Below, piece after piece: positions 62,197 to 64,000 of a stretch of 64,000 nucleotides of DNA (the first letter of the stretch is position 1; every line of letters starts with the position of its first letter). The position numbers were made by a program, and so were the translations under genes. The DNA comes from Cladophialophora immunda (lineage: Eukaryota; Ascomycota; Eurotiomycetes; Chaetothyriales; Herpotrichiellaceae). Below the pieces are notes generated by a model. The model ran no database searches and had not been told where the DNA came from. It saw only the letters and a list, made by a program, of their open reading frames with translations. Where the stretch lies: positions 124,001 through 188,000 of the forward strand of contig NW_015622549.1 in the NCBI RefSeq assembly GCF_000835495.1, written 5' to 3'.

Positions 62197-64000
62197 ATGA
62201 CTTCCATCTCCTTACCTGCTCCGGTACCAGCATTGTCACCCTTCGACTCAACGCCCGGTTCTCCTCCGCGATCGCCTCAAGCCCACCGAAGACGACCTTC
62301 TCGAAACCCAAATGCTCTTTCTCCTCTACCGATCTTCTCCTTCAATCCTGGTGCGGATGAGAATGCTACAGATTTAGATGGAATGGATTCGCCCACCCAG
62401 CGTGCCACCGGCATGACTGCTGAGGTCGGCCGTCGCTCTGCGAGGCCTCCTCCGCTACCTGACTTCAAGTTCAACCCAGGCGCCAGTCTACCACCCGAGA
62501 GAGGTCCAAGCCCGACTCATCCCGTTCTTCAAGAGATGGCCCTCAACAAGCAGCGTGCTGTTCGTTCTGCCAAACCGGCTCCTTTGCCCGCATTCACCTT
62601 TGCTCCGACCGCGACACCTTCGCAGACCTCTCCCAGTCCAACGAAAGCGAGCTTTGTTGATGCCCAACAACCTTCTCGTGGTGGTCATCGAAGAGGCGGA
62701 AGTGAATTTGTGGGTGGAGGTGGGACTGATGGACCCCAGTTGGTCAGCACAAGCCCTGAAAAGCCAGAGTATCGCCCTCACCCGCCAATATCTGGAGCAA
62801 GAGGTCACGCCCATCGCCGTTCGCAAGCTGTTTCAATCTCTGACATCGACACGTCTGAGCTGATCAAGGCAAATGCTGTGGCGAAGGCGCGCGCGGGTTC
62901 GACACCAACCACTCCATCAGACAGTGCACAGGCATTTGCATTCTCTCGTGCTAGTCCGCATATCCGACAGTCAATGTCAAGCGTGGTCAAGACACCGCCA
63001 TCATCTCCTCGCCGCAGGGGTAGTGTCCCTGGAATCCGACCTCGCGTGGGCTTTTCCGATCATGTCGATGTCATACCCAGACCGTTGTCCATGATATCCT
63101 CCGAGACCGAAGGTAGTAACTCAACTGTTCGGGGAGGGCATTCCTTGTCTGGCAGCATCAATTCCATCGCCAGTCCCGTACCGCGCCCAACGTTCGTTGT
63201 TAGCGCGTCACACGATACGACGACTTCGCCAGAGAGACCACAAACGGCAGACGCACTTTCTACGCTGTCCCCAGGAATGGCATCCGATAAGACAAAGAAT
63301 CTGTCTCTGATCAATCTGCCGAAACGTCCTCTATCCGCTTCTGGGTCACCTGGAACGTTGAGCTCATGCAGTCCTCCTAACAAGAAGAAATACTTTTGGT
63401 TCAATCACTCCGCCACTAGCTCACCTTCAACCACTCCCAAAGGTGAGCGGGGGGATCCCATGGATGTTTTTGTGTCTCCCACCTCCACTTTGCATGGCTC
63501 AAGGAACGAACTCAGACCTCGAACTTCTTCAGGAGAATCCATCTCGAAGAAGCGAAAATATCATACCTGGACCTCAGGAATCTTCTCCAGAAAATCAGAG
63601 AAGCGATCCAACAAGCCCAAACCACAAGATCGTCCAGCACCACCACCGCTCACAAGGACTCCCAGTGACCAGCTAAACGAGATCTTTGATGCAGACGACA
63701 CGATCGTGATTCGCAATCCCTCGCCCGTCGCGACTAGGGTTCGACCTGGTGCAGAGACTTTTGCAACATTGGAAGATTGGAGGTCAAGTCACCACGAAGA
63801 ACAGATTACCAGTCCAACCATCGATCTGGACGCCGCTCTGGGACCTTTTGGAAGCGAAGAGAAGTTCGGTCAAGAAAGCAATGCCAAACAAGCTTCAAAG
63901 TTGGCAAAACTTCACAGCAGTGAACGCAGAGGACCAATGGATGCTTTTGGTACGATCCATAGGAGGACTGAATCAGCACCAATCATGCCTGCAGTCAATC
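62197..64000 (+). CDS. Proline/serine-rich fungal protein with LPxFxFNPGA repeats (3' partial)
   Basis: The frame is open from ATG 62197 to the window end, over 600 residues so far. It is disordered and rich in Ser, Pro, Arg and Thr. Three related motifs punctuate the N-terminus: LPIFSFNPGADE, LPDFKFNPGASLPP and LPAFTFAPTATP. HRRSQAVSISDIDTSELIKA, SSPRRRGSVPGIRPRVGFSD and KKKYFWFNHS look like conserved islands, and RRxS sites suggest basophilic kinase targets. In Aspergillus similar proteins carry the label 'cell wall proline rich protein', but no signal peptide is visible here, so the label is doubtful. The long C/T-rich leader may regulate it. Function is unknown. Confidence 0.72.
   Translation, partial: MTSISLPAPVPALSPFDSTPGSPPRSPQAHRRRPSRNPNALSPLPIFSFNPGADENATDLDGMDSPTQRATGMTAEVGRRSARPPPLPDFKFNPGASLPPERGPSPTHPVLQEMALNKQRAVRSAKPAPLPAFTFAPTATPSQTSPSPTKASFVDAQQPSRGGHRRGGSEFVGGGGTDGPQLVSTSPEKPEYRPHPPISGARGHAHRRSQAVSISDIDTSELIKANAVAKARAGSTPTTPSDSAQAFAFSRASPHIRQSMSSVVKTPPSSPRRRGSVPGIRPRVGFSDHVDVIPRPLSMISSETEGSNSTVRGGHSLSGSINSIASPVPRPTFVVSASHDTTTSPERPQTADALSTLSPGMASDKTKNLSLINLPKRPLSASGSPGTLSSCSPPNKKKYFWFNHSATSSPSTTPKGERGDPMDVFVSPTSTLHGSRNELRPRTSSGESISKKRKYHTWTSGIFSRKSEKRSNKPKPQDRPAPPPLTRTPSDQLNEIFDADDTIVIRNPSPVATRVRPGAETFATLEDWRSSHHEEQITSPTIDLDAALGPFGSEEKFGQESNAKQASKLAKLHSSERRGPMDAFGTIHRRTESAPIMPAVN

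Overview
The window is nuclear DNA of a filamentous ascomycete (Pezizomycotina). Most introns are 45-150 nt, with GTRAGT-like donors and CTAAC/CTGAC branch points close to the AG. The gene content is typical of that group: Kar2/BiP ending in HDEL, a CFEM membrane protein, an AA14-like secreted oxidase, Pmp3, Cdc14, Hbs1 and TFIIIC tau131. A Eurotiomycete or relative is plausible, but the sequence alone does not settle the class. I found no rRNA, CRISPR, intact transposon or convincing tRNA. Exon joins below were worked out by hand from splice signals and reading phase.

Layout. 0-10.5 kb: a fused flavoprotein cut by the window edge, a small Nif3/PII-like protein, BiP (minus), an omega-class glutathione transferase, actin-capping protein alpha (minus) and a large disordered unknown (minus). 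10.5-15.2 kb: a 2.1 kb gap, then the ribosome-rescue GTPase Hbs1. 15.9-20.3 kb: two secreted proteins in tandem, an AA14-like LPMO and a Ser/Thr-rich wall-type protein. 20.6-26.4 kb is the most accessory-looking part: a frameshifted F-box-like gene, possible gene debris, a fructosamine-kinase-like gene and a DHA1 drug transporter. 27.4-40.3 kb: a Noc4-like CBF-domain protein lacking the usual N-terminal half, ATP synthase subunit b, tau131, class III alcohol dehydrogenase, a GDPD lipase and gamma-tubulin. 42.4-53.5 kb: a Ubl-AN1 zinc-finger protein, a DUF6914-like protein, Pmp3, a CFEM receptor-like protein, an unknown probably mitochondrial protein and Pcc1 of KEOPS. 54.1-64 kb: Cdc14, ribosomal protein eL22, a Bmt6-like rRNA methyltransferase, a 2.6 kb gap, and a proline/serine-rich protein running off the end.

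Most genes are ordinary single-copy housekeeping genes, with no operons and no obvious biosynthetic cluster. Functional themes recur: translation and ribosome biogenesis (Hbs1, Noc4-like, eL22, Bmt6-like, tau131, Pcc1), cell division (gamma-tubulin, Cdc14) and the cell surface (AA14, Ser/Thr-rich protein, CFEM protein, Pmp3). The best leads for a second look are the tandem secreted pair at 15.9-20.3 kb, the N-terminally short Noc4, UPRE-like sites upstream of BiP, a perfect MCB inverted repeat upstream of gamma-tubulin, three stop-free introns of length 3n, and a near-identical 18-mer with an internal palindrome found in two distant intergenic regions.
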